Positions 7,340-15,360 are shown, counted from the stretch's first letter. The stretch is DNA of 28,258 nucleotides from Eubacterium sp. UBA3279 (GCA_002361775.1 DETV01000090.1:17504-45761); one strand, 5' to 3'. Translations and numbers: made by a program. The notes: generated by a model from the letters alone, not told the origin.

Positions 7340-8374
7340 ATGAAGTATATTGAGTTTGATGCATCCAGACCATTTGATCTGGTCTTGCTGGGACGAGTAG
7401 CTATTGATTTTAATCCGGCATACAACGATCAGGTGAAAGAAGAGTTTAAACCACTGAAAAAGGTACATATGTTTGAAAAATTTGTTGGAGGTTCTCCGGC
7501 AAATATAGCAGTGGGTGTAACACATCATGGTATGAAAGCAGGATTTATCGGTAAGGTTTCTGATGATCAGTTTGGAGAGTTTGTTGTAGATTACTTTGAC
7601 GAGCAGGGAATTGATACTTCTCAGATCAGCAAATGTACTAATGGAGAAAAGCTGGGACTGACTTTTACAGAGATGCTTTCTCCTAAGGAAAGCAGCATTC
7701 TTATGTACAGAAACCGTATTGCAGACTTGCAGCTTTCTGTAGACGATATCAGTGAGGAGTATATCCGCAGCGCCAAAGCAATTTTAATCTCAGGAACTGC
7801 ACTGGCAGAAAGTCCTTCCAGAGAAGCAGCTTTAAAAGCGGTTATGCTGGCAAAGAGAAACGATACAAGAATCATTTTCGATATTGATTACCGGGAATAT
7901 AACTGGAAAAATGCAGATGAAATTTCTATTTATTATTCTGCAGTGGCAAAAGAAGCGGATATCATCATGGGTTCCAGAGAAGAATTTGATCTTACAGAAA
8001 AATTGATCCAGCCGGGTATGACAGATGAAGAATCTGCAGCTTTGTGGCAGAGTTATCGGGCAAAAATCGTTGTGATCAAACATGGTATGAAAGGGTCTAC
8101 CGCATATACCTGTGACGGTCAGAAGTTCTCTATCAAACCTTTCCCTGTAGAGGCAAGAAAAGGTTTTGGCGGCGGCGATGGTTACGGTTCCGGTTTCCTT
8201 TATGGTTTGTATCAGGGATGGGAGATCATTGATTGTCTGGAATTTGGTTCAGCAGAAGCATCTATGATGGTACGGAGCAATAACTGTTCTGATTCTTTGC
8301 CAAATCCGGAACAGGTTCATGCATTTATAAAAGAAGAAAAAGAAAAATACGGTGAAATGATCGCCCGGGTATAA
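7340..8374 (+). CDS. iolC: 5-dehydro-2-deoxygluconokinase (PfkB family)
   Basis: Phosphorylates 5-dehydro-2-deoxygluconate in inositol catabolism. 344 residues with PfkB signature 1 (VGGSPANIAVGVTHHG) and signature 2 at GFGGGDGYGSGF, catalytic base about D280. IolC-specific stretches such as ILMYRNRIADL and ISGTALAESPSREA match the family well. The conserved GAGD of signature 2 reads GGGD here. An upstream in-frame ATG at 7295 lies in the leader inverted repeat and lacks a ribosome binding site; the ATG at 7340 has GGCAGG 8 bases before it and gives the usual N-terminus. First gene of iolC-iolD-iolB, 26 bases before iolD. Confidence 0.92.
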   Translation: MKYIEFDASRPFDLVLLGRVAIDFNPAYNDQVKEEFKPLKKVHMFEKFVGGSPANIAVGVTHHGMKAGFIGKVSDDQFGEFVVDYFDEQGIDTSQISKCTNGEKLGLTFTEMLSPKESSILMYRNRIADLQLSVDDISEEYIRSAKAILISGTALAESPSREAALKAVMLAKRNDTRIIFDIDYREYNWKNADEISIYYSAVAKEADIIMGSREEFDLTEKLIQPGMTDEESAALWQSYRAKIVVIKHGMKGSTAYTCDGQKFSIKPFPVEARKGFGGGDGYGSGFLYGLYQGWEIIDCLEFGSAEASMMVRSNNCSDSLPNPEQVHAFIKEEKEKYGEMIARV

Positions 8375-8400
8375 ATCCCCGGTATATAGGAGGTATTTCG

Positions 8401-10332
8401 ATGGCTCAGACAAAGAGAATGACAGTTGCACAGGCAATTGTAAAATTTTTAGATAATCAGTACGTAGCTATGGACGGTGTGGAAACAAAGTTTGTGACAG
8501 GATTTTTCACTATTTTCGGTCATGGTATTGCAGTAGGTCTGGGAGAAGCTTTGGACAGTAATCCGGGCCAGTTAAAGGTAATGCAGGGAAGAAATGAACA
8601 GGGTATGTGTCATTCTGCGATTGCTTATGCAAAACAGAATGGAAGAAAAAGCATTATTGCCTGCTCTTCTTCTGTAGGACCGGGAGCAGCTAATATGGTA
8701 ACTGCCTGTGCGACAGCTACAGTTAATAATATTCCTCTTCTGGTATTTCCGGCAGATACGTTTGCATCCCGCCAGCCAGATCCTGTACTGCAGCAGCTGG
8801 AAGTAAGCTCCAGTCTGGCTGTTTCTACAAATGATGCGTTTAAACCGGTATGCAAGTATTGGGACAGAGTAACCCGTCCGGAGCAGATTATGACAGCTCT
8901 CATTAATGCTATGCGTGTATTGACAGATCCTGCAGAGACAGGTGCTTGCTGTATCGCTCTTCCTCAGGATGTAGAGGGAGAATCTTTTGATTTTCCGGAG
9001 TATTTCTTCCAGAAGAGAGTACATCGGATTACAAGACCGGCAGCAGTGGAAGAAGAGTTGGAAGATATTGCAGAAGTAATTTCTCAGAGTAAAAAACCGT
9101 TGGTAATCGTAGGCGGCGGTGTGAAATATTCAGAAGCCGGAGAAACTGTGGAAAAATTCTGTGAGGAATTCCATATTCCGTTTGGTGAGACTCAGGCAGG
9201 TAAGAGCGCTTGTAAATCCAGCCATCCGTATTGCCTGGGAGGTATTGGTGTAACAGGAACTTATGCATCTAATGTGATTGCCAAAGATGCCGATGTGGTT
9301 ATTGCTGTCGGTTCCAGAATGTCTGATTTTACCACCAGTTCCAAATGGCTGTATCAGAATGAAAATGTGAAATTTGTTACAATCAACAACTGTCGTTTCC
9401 ACGCATATAAAATGGATGCAGTGAAAGCAGTAGGCGATGCAAAGGTGACAGTAGAAGTGCTGGCAGAAAAGCTTCGTGAAAGAAAGTATGTTTCTGCTTA
9501 TAATGGAGAAATTGAAGAAGCAAAGAGAATCTGGGATAAAGAAATGGAACGTCTGGGAAGTATTTCTTATACGGGCGAAGATTTTGAACCGGAAGTAAAA
9601 GCAAGAGATCCAAGAACAATTCCTGAGTTTGTCAAACTTACAGAGGGAAGAATTACGCAGACAGCAGCTTTGGCGGCAATTAACCGTACAATTGACAAAG
9701 ATGCTACGATCATTACTGCGGGAGGCTCTCTGCCAAGCTGTATGCAGCGTATGTGGAGGACAGACAAACGGGGCGGATATCATGCAGAGTATGGATATTC
9801 CTGTATGGGATATGAAGTGGCAGCTACTTTGGGCGTAAAGATGGCTGAGCCGGATAATGAAGTATATTGTGTGGTGGGAGATTCCAGTTTCCAGATGCTG
9901 CATAGTGAGATTATGACCATTATGCAGGAGAGAAAGAAAGTAAATATCCTGATCTTTGATAACTGTGGATTTGGATGTATCAATAACCTGGAAATGAACC
10001 ATGGTATTGGCAGTCTGGCAACAGAATTCCGTTATACAGACGGTAAGAAACCTACCGGAGATCTGATTCCTGTAGATTATGCAAAAGTCGGAGAAGGATA
10101 TGGATTAAAGAGCTATACCTGCCGTACTATTGAAGAATTGGTAGCGGCTCTGGAAGATGCAAAAACACAGGAAGTTGCCTGCCTGTTCGATCTGAAAGTT
10201 ATTCCGAAAACAATGACAGACGGATATGAATCCTGGTGGAATGTAGGTCTGGCAGATGTTTCTGAAAAAGAAAGCGTCAGAACAGCCTGGGAAGGCGTGA
10301 AAGCCGGAAGAGATGCAGCCAGAAGATATTAA
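8401..10332 (+). CDS. iolD: 3D-(3,5/4)-trihydroxycyclohexane-1,2-dione hydrolase (ThDP enzyme)
   Basis: Opens the cyclitol ring to give 5-deoxy-glucuronate. 643 residues, the usual IolD length, with the three ThDP-enzyme domains: the N-terminal Pyr domain with catalytic Glu about E66 in QGRNEQGM, a central domain, and the C-terminal PP domain with the ThDP/Mg motif GDSSFQ...FDN at about 490-522. An AGGAGG stands 6 bases before the ATG. It is tightly packed between iolC and iolB (14 bases to the iolB start), so the three are one operon. The ending RDAARRY and the inositol context leave little doubt over other acetolactate-synthase relatives. Confidence 0.93.
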   Translation: MAQTKRMTVAQAIVKFLDNQYVAMDGVETKFVTGFFTIFGHGIAVGLGEALDSNPGQLKVMQGRNEQGMCHSAIAYAKQNGRKSIIACSSSVGPGAANMVTACATATVNNIPLLVFPADTFASRQPDPVLQQLEVSSSLAVSTNDAFKPVCKYWDRVTRPEQIMTALINAMRVLTDPAETGACCIALPQDVEGESFDFPEYFFQKRVHRITRPAAVEEELEDIAEVISQSKKPLVIVGGGVKYSEAGETVEKFCEEFHIPFGETQAGKSACKSSHPYCLGGIGVTGTYASNVIAKDADVVIAVGSRMSDFTTSSKWLYQNENVKFVTINNCRFHAYKMDAVKAVGDAKVTVEVLAEKLRERKYVSAYNGEIEEAKRIWDKEMERLGSISYTGEDFEPEVKARDPRTIPEFVKLTEGRITQTAALAAINRTIDKDATIITAGGSLPSCMQRMWRTDKRGGYHAEYGYSCMGYEVAATLGVKMAEPDNEVYCVVGDSSFQMLHSEIMTIMQERKKVNILIFDNCGFGCINNLEMNHGIGSLATEFRYTDGKKPTGDLIPVDYAKVGEGYGLKSYTCRTIEELVAALEDAKTQEVACLFDLKVIPKTMTDGYESWWNVGLADVSEKESVRTAWEGVKAGRDAARRY

Positions 10333-10345
10333 GGAGGATAAGATT

Positions 10346-11131
10346 ATGGGAAAAGTATTTGGTTATCCGGAATTCGATGAACATGGTGAGCAGATTCTTA
10401 CCACCTATGACAATGATTATAAAGAAATGATGATGGATATCCGGGTGTATCGGATGAAAGAGGGAGATGTAAAAACCTTCTGCAAAAAAGGGGAAGAGAC
10501 AGCCGTACTCCTTCTTTCCGGAGACGTGGTATTTTCATTTGATGACAACCAGAAAGAAGTTACAAGAAAAGACGTATTTACAGAAGGTCCCTGGGCGGTT
10601 CATGTATGTACCGGCGCTCAGGTAAAGGTAGAAGCAAAAGCGGATTCTGAAATTCTGGTACAGTCTACCCATAATGATACAGAATTTGCTTCTAAGTTAT
10701 ATTGTCCGGAAGATGCGCCATGGGGATATTCCTGCGTGGGCAAATTTGGAAATGTGGCAAAAAGAAGAGTTAATACTATCTTTGACCATGACATTGCGCC
10801 CTGGTCCAATATGGTATTGGGAGAAGTTTTGAATGACCGGGGAAACTGGTCCGGATATTTGCCTCACAGACATCCTCAGCCGGAAACATACTACTTCAAA
10901 TTTGACCGTCCGGAAGGATTTGGAGCAAGTTTTGTGGGAGATCAGGTGTTTAAGAGCGTGGATGGAAGCTTTTCCGCTATTCCTGGAGGCGAACTGCATC
11001 CTCAGTCCGTAGCTCCCGGATTCCAGATGTATACCTGTTGGATGATTCGTCATCTGGAAGGAAATCCATGGCTGCAGACAGATCGCTGCGAGGATGAGAG
11101 ATATACCTGGATGCATGATGCAGAATTTTAA
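10346..11131 (+). CDS. iolB: 5-deoxy-glucuronate isomerase
   Basis: Converts 5-deoxy-glucuronate to 5-dehydro-2-deoxygluconate, the IolC substrate. 261 residues, a bicupin close to the family's usual 270. The metal-binding set is visible: H174-R-H176 and E180 in GNWSGYLPHRHPQPETYY, and H218 in GGELHPQ. The open frame extends upstream into the iolD end, but the AAGGAGG at 10331-10337 belongs to the ATG at 10346. Last gene of the operon, followed by a long terminator hairpin. The sequence between the conserved blocks seems rather diverged, so experimental support for the activity would be useful, but the operon order makes the call firm. Confidence 0.9.
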   Translation: MGKVFGYPEFDEHGEQILTTYDNDYKEMMMDIRVYRMKEGDVKTFCKKGEETAVLLLSGDVVFSFDDNQKEVTRKDVFTEGPWAVHVCTGAQVKVEAKADSEILVQSTHNDTEFASKLYCPEDAPWGYSCVGKFGNVAKRRVNTIFDHDIAPWSNMVLGEVLNDRGNWSGYLPHRHPQPETYYFKFDRPEGFGASFVGDQVFKSVDGSFSAIPGGELHPQSVAPGFQMYTCWMIRHLEGNPWLQTDRCEDERYTWMHDAEF

Positions 11132-11160
11132 TGGATCAAGAATAATTAATCCTTGAATTA

Positions 11161-11207
11161 AAAAAAGTTTCACCGTTTCAGTGCTTCTGAAATGGTGAAA
11201 CTTTTTT
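11161..11207. terminator. Terminator after iolCDB, symmetric
   Basis: A 21-bp stem with one G-T pair (11161-11181 with 11187-11207), 5-base loop. It carries an A run on the left and a T run on the right, so it can end transcription in both directions. Confidence 0.9.
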
Positions 11208-11208
11208 G

Positions 11209-11237
11209 TTGTAGGAGAATTTTCTCCATGATATAAT
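11209..11237 (+). promoter_or_regulatory. Promoter of the DUF3990 module
   Basis: TTGTAG (11209-11214), 17-base spacer, TATAAT (11232-11237) with TG one base upstream (extended -10). The leader of about 100 bases has a short open frame ending at 11325 without a convincing start. Confidence 0.6.
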
Positions 11238-11341
11238 TGCGAGTAGGGAGAAGAATATAAGGCACTTGGCAAAATGGAATACAGCAAAGATGGTTGATGA
11301 TTTGATGCAAAAATATTTTGAATAATGAAGGGGAGATTTAA

Positions 11342-11803
11342 GTGGCAAAAATGACGGTTTATCATGGCGGATATACTCCAGTTAAAAATCCAGAAATTAG
11401 AATCGGACGAAATACGAAGGATTTTGGTAATGGATTTTATTGTACCATAATAAAAGAGCAAGCAGAGCGATGGGCTAAACGGTATGATATCGGTATTGTA
11501 TCTATTTATGATGTGCGATTTAAAGCTGATTTGCAAATAAAAGAGTTTCGAGATATGACCGATGAATGGTTGGATTTTATTATAGATTGCAGAAGTGGAA
11601 AGAAACATGCGTATGATATTGTGATTGGAGCAATGGCAGATGATCAGATTTATAACTATGTGTCTGATTATATGGATGGAAGTATTACAAGGGAACAGTT
11701 TTGGGTTTTGGCAAAATTCAAATATCCGACACATCAAATAAATTTTTGTACAGAGAAGGCATTGGAATGCCTAGAATATCGAGGATTTGAGGAGGTCTTG
11801 TAA
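11342..11803 (+). CDS. DUF3990 protein, ADP-ribosyltransferase-like (possible toxin)
   Basis: 153 residues read from a GTG at 11342 with AAGGGGAG 6 bases upstream; an ATG three codons later is the alternative. The pattern YHGG (H8), KDFGNGFYCT (Y33) and THQINFCTEKAL (Q132) fits DUF3990. It recalls the His-Tyr-Glu/Gln core of PARP/diphtheria-toxin type ADP-ribosyltransferases, where HG and GKGIYF occupy the same places. Seen: family motifs. Inferred: NAD-dependent modification of a cell target. It overlaps the next gene by one base (TAATG), a toxin-antitoxin-like layout, and is more A+T-rich than iolB before it, suggesting transfer. No secretion signal is visible. Confidence 0.72.
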   Translation: MAKMTVYHGGYTPVKNPEIRIGRNTKDFGNGFYCTIIKEQAERWAKRYDIGIVSIYDVRFKADLQIKEFRDMTDEWLDFIIDCRSGKKHAYDIVIGAMADDQIYNYVSDYMDGSITREQFWVLAKFKYPTHQINFCTEKALECLEYRGFEEVL

Positions 11804-12264
11804 TGGTAAATATGGGAAGAGAATCCGCAAAAGATAATGATCTTTTCTTTACATGTTCCTTAATTGAGTATATCGCAAGAAGGACAAAAAACAGAAGAAA
11901 AGATGTAGTTAGCATGTTAGATAAAAAGAATATATCAAAAATCTATGATTTGGCAGATATTTATCACAGTGACAATATAGATCGGGTGAGTGATGATTTT
12001 ATAAAAACTGCAGAAATTACAGAAGGAACATTTGATAATGTTGCAAAATGTCAGTATTCGATACCATCACATTGGGATATTGGAAAAGTATATAAAAGAC
12101 TAATAAAATCTGTAGCGGAGTATGAAAAAATTGATGTAATTGATGCTTTGATGAAAGTTTATAAGTCTTTTCTTAGTGATAAAATTGATGACTATAACAG
12201 TAGTATGTATTATGAAAATCCATCCTATTTGTTAGAGTGTTATTTGGAAAATAAAGTAATTTAA
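11803..12264 (+). CDS. DUF3791-like partner protein of the DUF3990 gene
   Basis: 153 residues. The N-terminal 75 residues (DLFFTCSLIEYIARRTKNR, then ...KIYDLADIYHSDNIDRVSDDFI) resemble DUF3791, a small helical family often coded next to DUF3990. The C-terminal half (segment IDVIDALMKVYKSFLSD) is not recognised. GGAGG at 11791-11795 and the one-base TAATG overlap indicate translational coupling to the DUF3990 gene. An antitoxin or immunity role is an inference from this pairing. Codon use is A+T-rich like its partner (many ATA, AAA and GAT codons). Confidence 0.6.
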   Translation: MVNMGRESAKDNDLFFTCSLIEYIARRTKNRRKDVVSMLDKKNISKIYDLADIYHSDNIDRVSDDFIKTAEITEGTFDNVAKCQYSIPSHWDIGKVYKRLIKSVAEYEKIDVIDALMKVYKSFLSDKIDDYNSSMYYENPSYLLECYLENKVI

Positions 12265-12287
12265 AAAGTTTCACATTCTCCTCAAAG

Positions 12288-12330
12288 AAACCTCGGAAGC
12301 CCTTGAAAAAATAGGTATCCGAGGTTTTCT
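12288..12330. terminator. Hairpin terminator between the DUF3990 module and the NUDIX-like relic
   Basis: A 10-bp perfect stem (AAACCTCGGA with TCCGAGGTTT) around a 20-base loop, followed by a short T run on the plus strand. It lies between convergent genes. Confidence 0.55.
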
Positions 12331-12365
12331 GTCCGTTATTCAAACTTGGCGTGTTCTTCATAGTC

Positions 12366-12665
12366 TCAAAGATTTGTATCAAGTATTTCTTTTGCACGAT
12401 GTAAAACAGGTAATTCTCTGTTTGCCACAAGTTTTCCCAATCTTGTATCTGCTCTGTTTATATACTCTTGAACGGCCTCTTCATAAGAAAGTTTTAGTGT
12501 AGATAAATGGAAATACTTCATCTCATCTGGTGTCAGATTCTTTTCTCCAAATGTCACAACTTTACATAAAAAATAATTATTGATATTATGTCTGTGAATC
12601 AGATTGTAATAATCTTCTATCACACCAATTTGGCAAATCACGTCTGCTTGTAAATCTGTTGCTTT
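12366..12665 (-). pseudogene. 5'-truncated NUDIX-hydrolase-like relic
   Basis: About 100 residues read as coding on the minus strand, starting in the stretch ATDLQADVICQIGVIEDYY and including HRHNINNYFLCKVVTFGEKN and a C-terminus ending LPVLHRAKEIL. This looks like the C-terminal half of a Clostridia NUDIX hydrolase. The NUDIX box (GX5EX7REUXEEXGU) and the N-terminal half are missing; the open frame continues upstream to an ATG at 12794, but that part (IFISRK and before, rich in Phe, Ile and Tyr) is not protein-like and has no ribosome binding site. The family call rests on recall of the tail only. Confidence 0.5.
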
Positions 12666-12756
12666 GCGGGATATAAATATTTTCGGTTGAGAAAAATATC
12701 TACAAATAATTATATCACTGGAAAAATAGAAAAAAAGGAAATATTTTCGGTAAATG

Positions 12757-12765
12757 TGGTATGAT
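12757..12765 (+). promoter_or_regulatory. Extended -10 promoter before the kinase fragment
   Basis: TGG then TATGAT (12760-12765), with no good -35. It lies 47 bases before the kinase-fragment start, inside the region overlapping the NUDIX relic frame. Confidence 0.4.
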
Positions 12766-12811
12766 GGGATTATGATAAATGATGCAGTAAGCACAGATGG
12801 AGAGAAAGAAG

Positions 12812-13492
12812 ATGGCAGAGAAAAAACCTACTTTGCGAAAAGAGCTTATAAAGATGACGATCAGTATCAGTGGGGCAACCATGCTGATTCTGGGATTGAT
12901 ATTGTCTGTTATTGTTTTTCGGCAGGCCACAGCAAGAGCCCGGGAAGATATGGGCTTTTATATGGAAAGTGTCCAGGAACAATTGGAGAGGCAATTGCAA
13001 TTTCTGGAAACTACGGTGGTTTATATTAGGGAAAACCAGACCTTGAACAATTTTTTGAAAGGATTTGCGGAAGATTCGGAAATGGTAAAGGATCAGTTGG
13101 AGCAGGGAGCCAATCTTTTTTCGGAGGGAAATCTGGTATCAAAATCCTATCCGCTGATCAGAGATTTTTATATTTTTAATGAAAGGATGCAGACGGTAGA
13201 AAATCATTTTTATCCGTTAAGCGTATCAGAAAAAAAGGAATTAAAGCGAGATTTTATAAAGCTTCTGAATAATTTTAAGGAAGAGAAAGCAGAGTTTTCT
13301 TACCGGAGAAGAGAGGGAGTGTTGGATCTTTGTTTTCGGCTGTATGATGAGCAGATGGAACCTATGGGGTATTGCGCCGTGGCGATAGATCAGGAAGGTC
13401 TGGGACGGATTTTTGCGCCTTTGGAAAAATACGAAACGTATTATTGGGGACTTCTGAGTCGGCAAAATGACGGCAAAGTGATTTATTTATAG
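12812..13492 (+). pseudogene. Truncated sensor histidine kinase (N-terminal sensor part only)
   Basis: 226 residues: one membrane helix at about 15-38 (MTISISGATMLILGLILSVI), then a mostly helical extracellular sensor portion (QEQLERQLQFLETTV; DFYIFNERMQ; VLDLCFRLYDEQMEPMG) typical of YesM/LytS-type kinases. Such kinases run to roughly 580 residues with a second membrane helix, HAMP, His_kinase and HATPase_c. All of those are absent: the frame stops at 13492 and a terminator follows within 12 bases. The ATG at 12812 has GGAGAG 7 bases before it and is preferred to 12797. Either a relic or, less likely, a sensor-only protein. A kinase-partner AraC/YesN-type regulator is not adjacent on this strand. 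Confidence 0.65.
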
Positions 13493-13503
13493 AAAAGATA
13501 CGT

Positions 13504-13555
13504 AAGGGGTGTGGATTGGAAATATAAAAATATTCCGGTCCACACCCCTTTTGGT
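13504..13555. terminator. Bidirectional terminator between convergent genes
   Basis: A 12-bp perfect stem AAGGGGTGTGGA (13504-13515) with TCCACACCCCTT (13539-13550), with an inner A+T-rich stem. It serves the kinase fragment and the EamA gene end. Confidence 0.8.
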
Positions 13556-13564
13556 ATAAGAAGA

Positions 13565-14482
13565 TCAGGCGGTTTCCCTTGAAACTTTCTCCGGAAGCTG
13601 CGCCAGAATGATTGCGGTAAACATTAGTACGCATCCGGTAAGTTCTCTTGCTGTCAATTTCTGATTCAGTAAAATCCATCCGGACAGAACAGATATACAG
13701 GATTCCATACTGAGTATCAGGGAAGCCACGGTGGGATTCAGATTTTTTTGTCCCACGATCTGCAGTGTGTATGCCACACCGCAGGAAAGGATTCCCGCAT
13801 AGAGAAGAGGTCCCCAGGCCATGAGGATATTGGACAGGTTTGGCGTTTCGGTTCCGAAGGCAAAGATTGCGGAAATTCCTCCACACACAAAAAACTGGAT
13901 ACATGACATTTTGATTCCGTCTACCAGAGGAGAAAAATGGTCGATCACCAGAATGTGAAGAGAAAATAAGAGAGAACATATAAATATGTAGAAGTCGCCT
14001 TTTCCAATATCGAACCCATCGGTGATACAGAGAAGATAGAGTCCTACCAATGCAAGCGCCACCGCCGCCCAGATGGTTGAGCGGCATTTTTTATGGAAAA
14101 AAGTAAGTCCGATCACAGGTACAATGATAATATAACAGGCAGTGATGAAACCTGCCCGTCCCACTGTGGTGTATTGGATTCCTACTTGCTGAAAGCCTGT
14201 GGCAAAAGCCAGAAGGATTCCGCAGGAAATTCCCCCTTTCCAGAGAAGCCGTTGATTTTCCTTTTTCTGAGCGGGATTATTTTTCTCTATGTTGCGGGGA
14301 AATACCCGGTTCAACAGGAGAATACAGGGGAGGAGAAATAAACCTCCCAGAAGACTGCGGAGCATATTGAAGGTAAAGGGTCCGAGATAGTCCATCCCTA
14401 CGCTTTGAGCCACGAACGAAGTTCCCCAAATGGCTGCGGTGAGAAGAAGGAGTAAGGAGTTTCTGATTTTTACTTTTTGCAT
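13565..14482 (-). CDS. DMT-superfamily (EamA) transporter
   Basis: 305 residues with about ten membrane helices in two EamA repeats (about 5-140 and 155-290). Family features include the N-terminal AAIWGTSFVAQSVGMDYLGP and NMLRSLLGGLF, and the repeat-2 end VASLILSMESCISVLSGWILL followed by LTARELTGCVLMFTAIILAQ. Such proteins export amino acids or metabolites, or import small molecules; the substrate is unknown. AAAGGA lies 8 bases before the ATG on the minus strand. It is 23 bases downstream of the AraC-type regulator gene on the same strand, so the two are probably one transcript from the promoter at 15408-15436. Confidence 0.85.
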   Translation of the reverse strand: MQKVKIRNSLLLLLTAAIWGTSFVAQSVGMDYLGPFTFNMLRSLLGGLFLLPCILLLNRVFPRNIEKNNPAQKKENQRLLWKGGISCGILLAFATGFQQVGIQYTTVGRAGFITACYIIIVPVIGLTFFHKKCRSTIWAAVALALVGLYLLCITDGFDIGKGDFYIFICSLLFSLHILVIDHFSPLVDGIKMSCIQFFVCGGISAIFAFGTETPNLSNILMAWGPLLYAGILSCGVAYTLQIVGQKNLNPTVASLILSMESCISVLSGWILLNQKLTARELTGCVLMFTAIILAQLPEKVSRETA

Positions 14483-14505
14483 GATGTAAGTCCTTTCGTT
14501 GTCGG

Positions 14506-15360
14506 TTAATAATCCTGCATATAGGATTGTAAAAATTCCTTTCGATATTGGGAAGGGGTAATGCCTTTGTATTGAGTAAATAATTTGGAAAAATATGCCG
14601 GCTGCTGAAAACCTACGGCATAGGCAGTATCTGTAACGCTGAGAGAACTTTTCCGCAGAAGGACACAGGCCTTTTCTAAACGGAAGGACTGAAGATACTG
14701 ACTGGGGCTTTGTTTTGTATATTTTTGGAATAATTTGAAAATATAGGTTCTGTCGATGCTGGCTGCCGCTGCAATATCCGAAATGGAAATATTGTTGGTA
14801 TAATTTTTCTGGATGTAGTTCAGAGCCGTCTGGAAATAAATCTCACTGGGAGTCAGCCGGTCCCTTCTGCTGTTGTATACATTATTTTTAATGTAATCCA
14901 GAAGCTGGTAGGTGATTCCAATGGCTTTCAATTCCCTCTCTTCGTGGAAATTATCATGGATCTGTTCGAACAATGTCTGAAGTCGGGAGTCAGTCCGGTG
15001 ATGTAAAACGTGTTCGTCCGGGGTAAGTCCACATTTTTCCAGGATCGCAGGTACCAGATTACCTTTCAGCCCGATCCACTGGTAAGTCCAGGGATTCTGC
15101 TGGTCAGGGTAATATTTATTTTTGGTGTGGGCGGGAATCATAAAAATATCTCCCGGATGGATGTGGGTGTAATGGTCTTTGACATAGAAATGTCCTTCTC
15201 CGCTGACACAATAATGAACCACCCAATAGTCGATGAAAATATATTCGTAAGGTTTATTTGGACGGCATTCCTCATAACCGCATTCACAAAGATGAAAATC
15301 GGTTCCTGTAGGATTATCGTTGGTAAGGATACTCATCTCTTTTTCAAAAAATTTTCCCAT
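14506..15360 (-). CDS. AraC-family transcriptional regulator
   Basis: 284 residues. An N-terminal cupin-like sensor (about 15-120; VVHYCVSGEGHFYVKDHY, then HPGDIFMIPAHTKNKY) joins a C-terminal double helix-turn-helix (about 185-280; NISISDIAAAASIDRTYIFK, then SVTDTAYAVGFQQPAYFSKL, ending with GITPSQYRKEF). This layout is that of sugar-responsive AraC/RhaS-type activators. The ATG at 15360 has AAGGAGG 8 bases upstream; the earlier ATGs at 15399 and 15396 lack one. It is divergent from the APC permease-lacZ unit, so galactoside induction of that unit is the likely job. Three TGTATAAAT boxes lie between the two genes. Confidence 0.88.
   Translation of the reverse strand: MGKFFEKEMSILTNDNPTGTDFHLCECGYEECRPNKPYEYIFIDYWVVHYCVSGEGHFYVKDHYTHIHPGDIFMIPAHTKNKYYPDQQNPWTYQWIGLKGNLVPAILEKCGLTPDEHVLHHRTDSRLQTLFEQIHDNFHEERELKAIGITYQLLDYIKNNVYNSRRDRLTPSEIYFQTALNYIQKNYTNNISISDIAAAASIDRTYIFKLFQKYTKQSPSQYLQSFRLEKACVLLRKSSLSVTDTAYAVGFQQPAYFSKLFTQYKGITPSQYRKEFLQSYMQDY

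Noticed and set aside
9130..10002. A 290-codon minus-strand frame inside iolD
   Set aside because: Shadow frame rich in Cys, His and Ile, caused by codon composition of a strongly conserved gene.
14093..14341. An 82-codon plus-strand frame inside the EamA gene
   Set aside because: Antisense shadow of a membrane protein gene.
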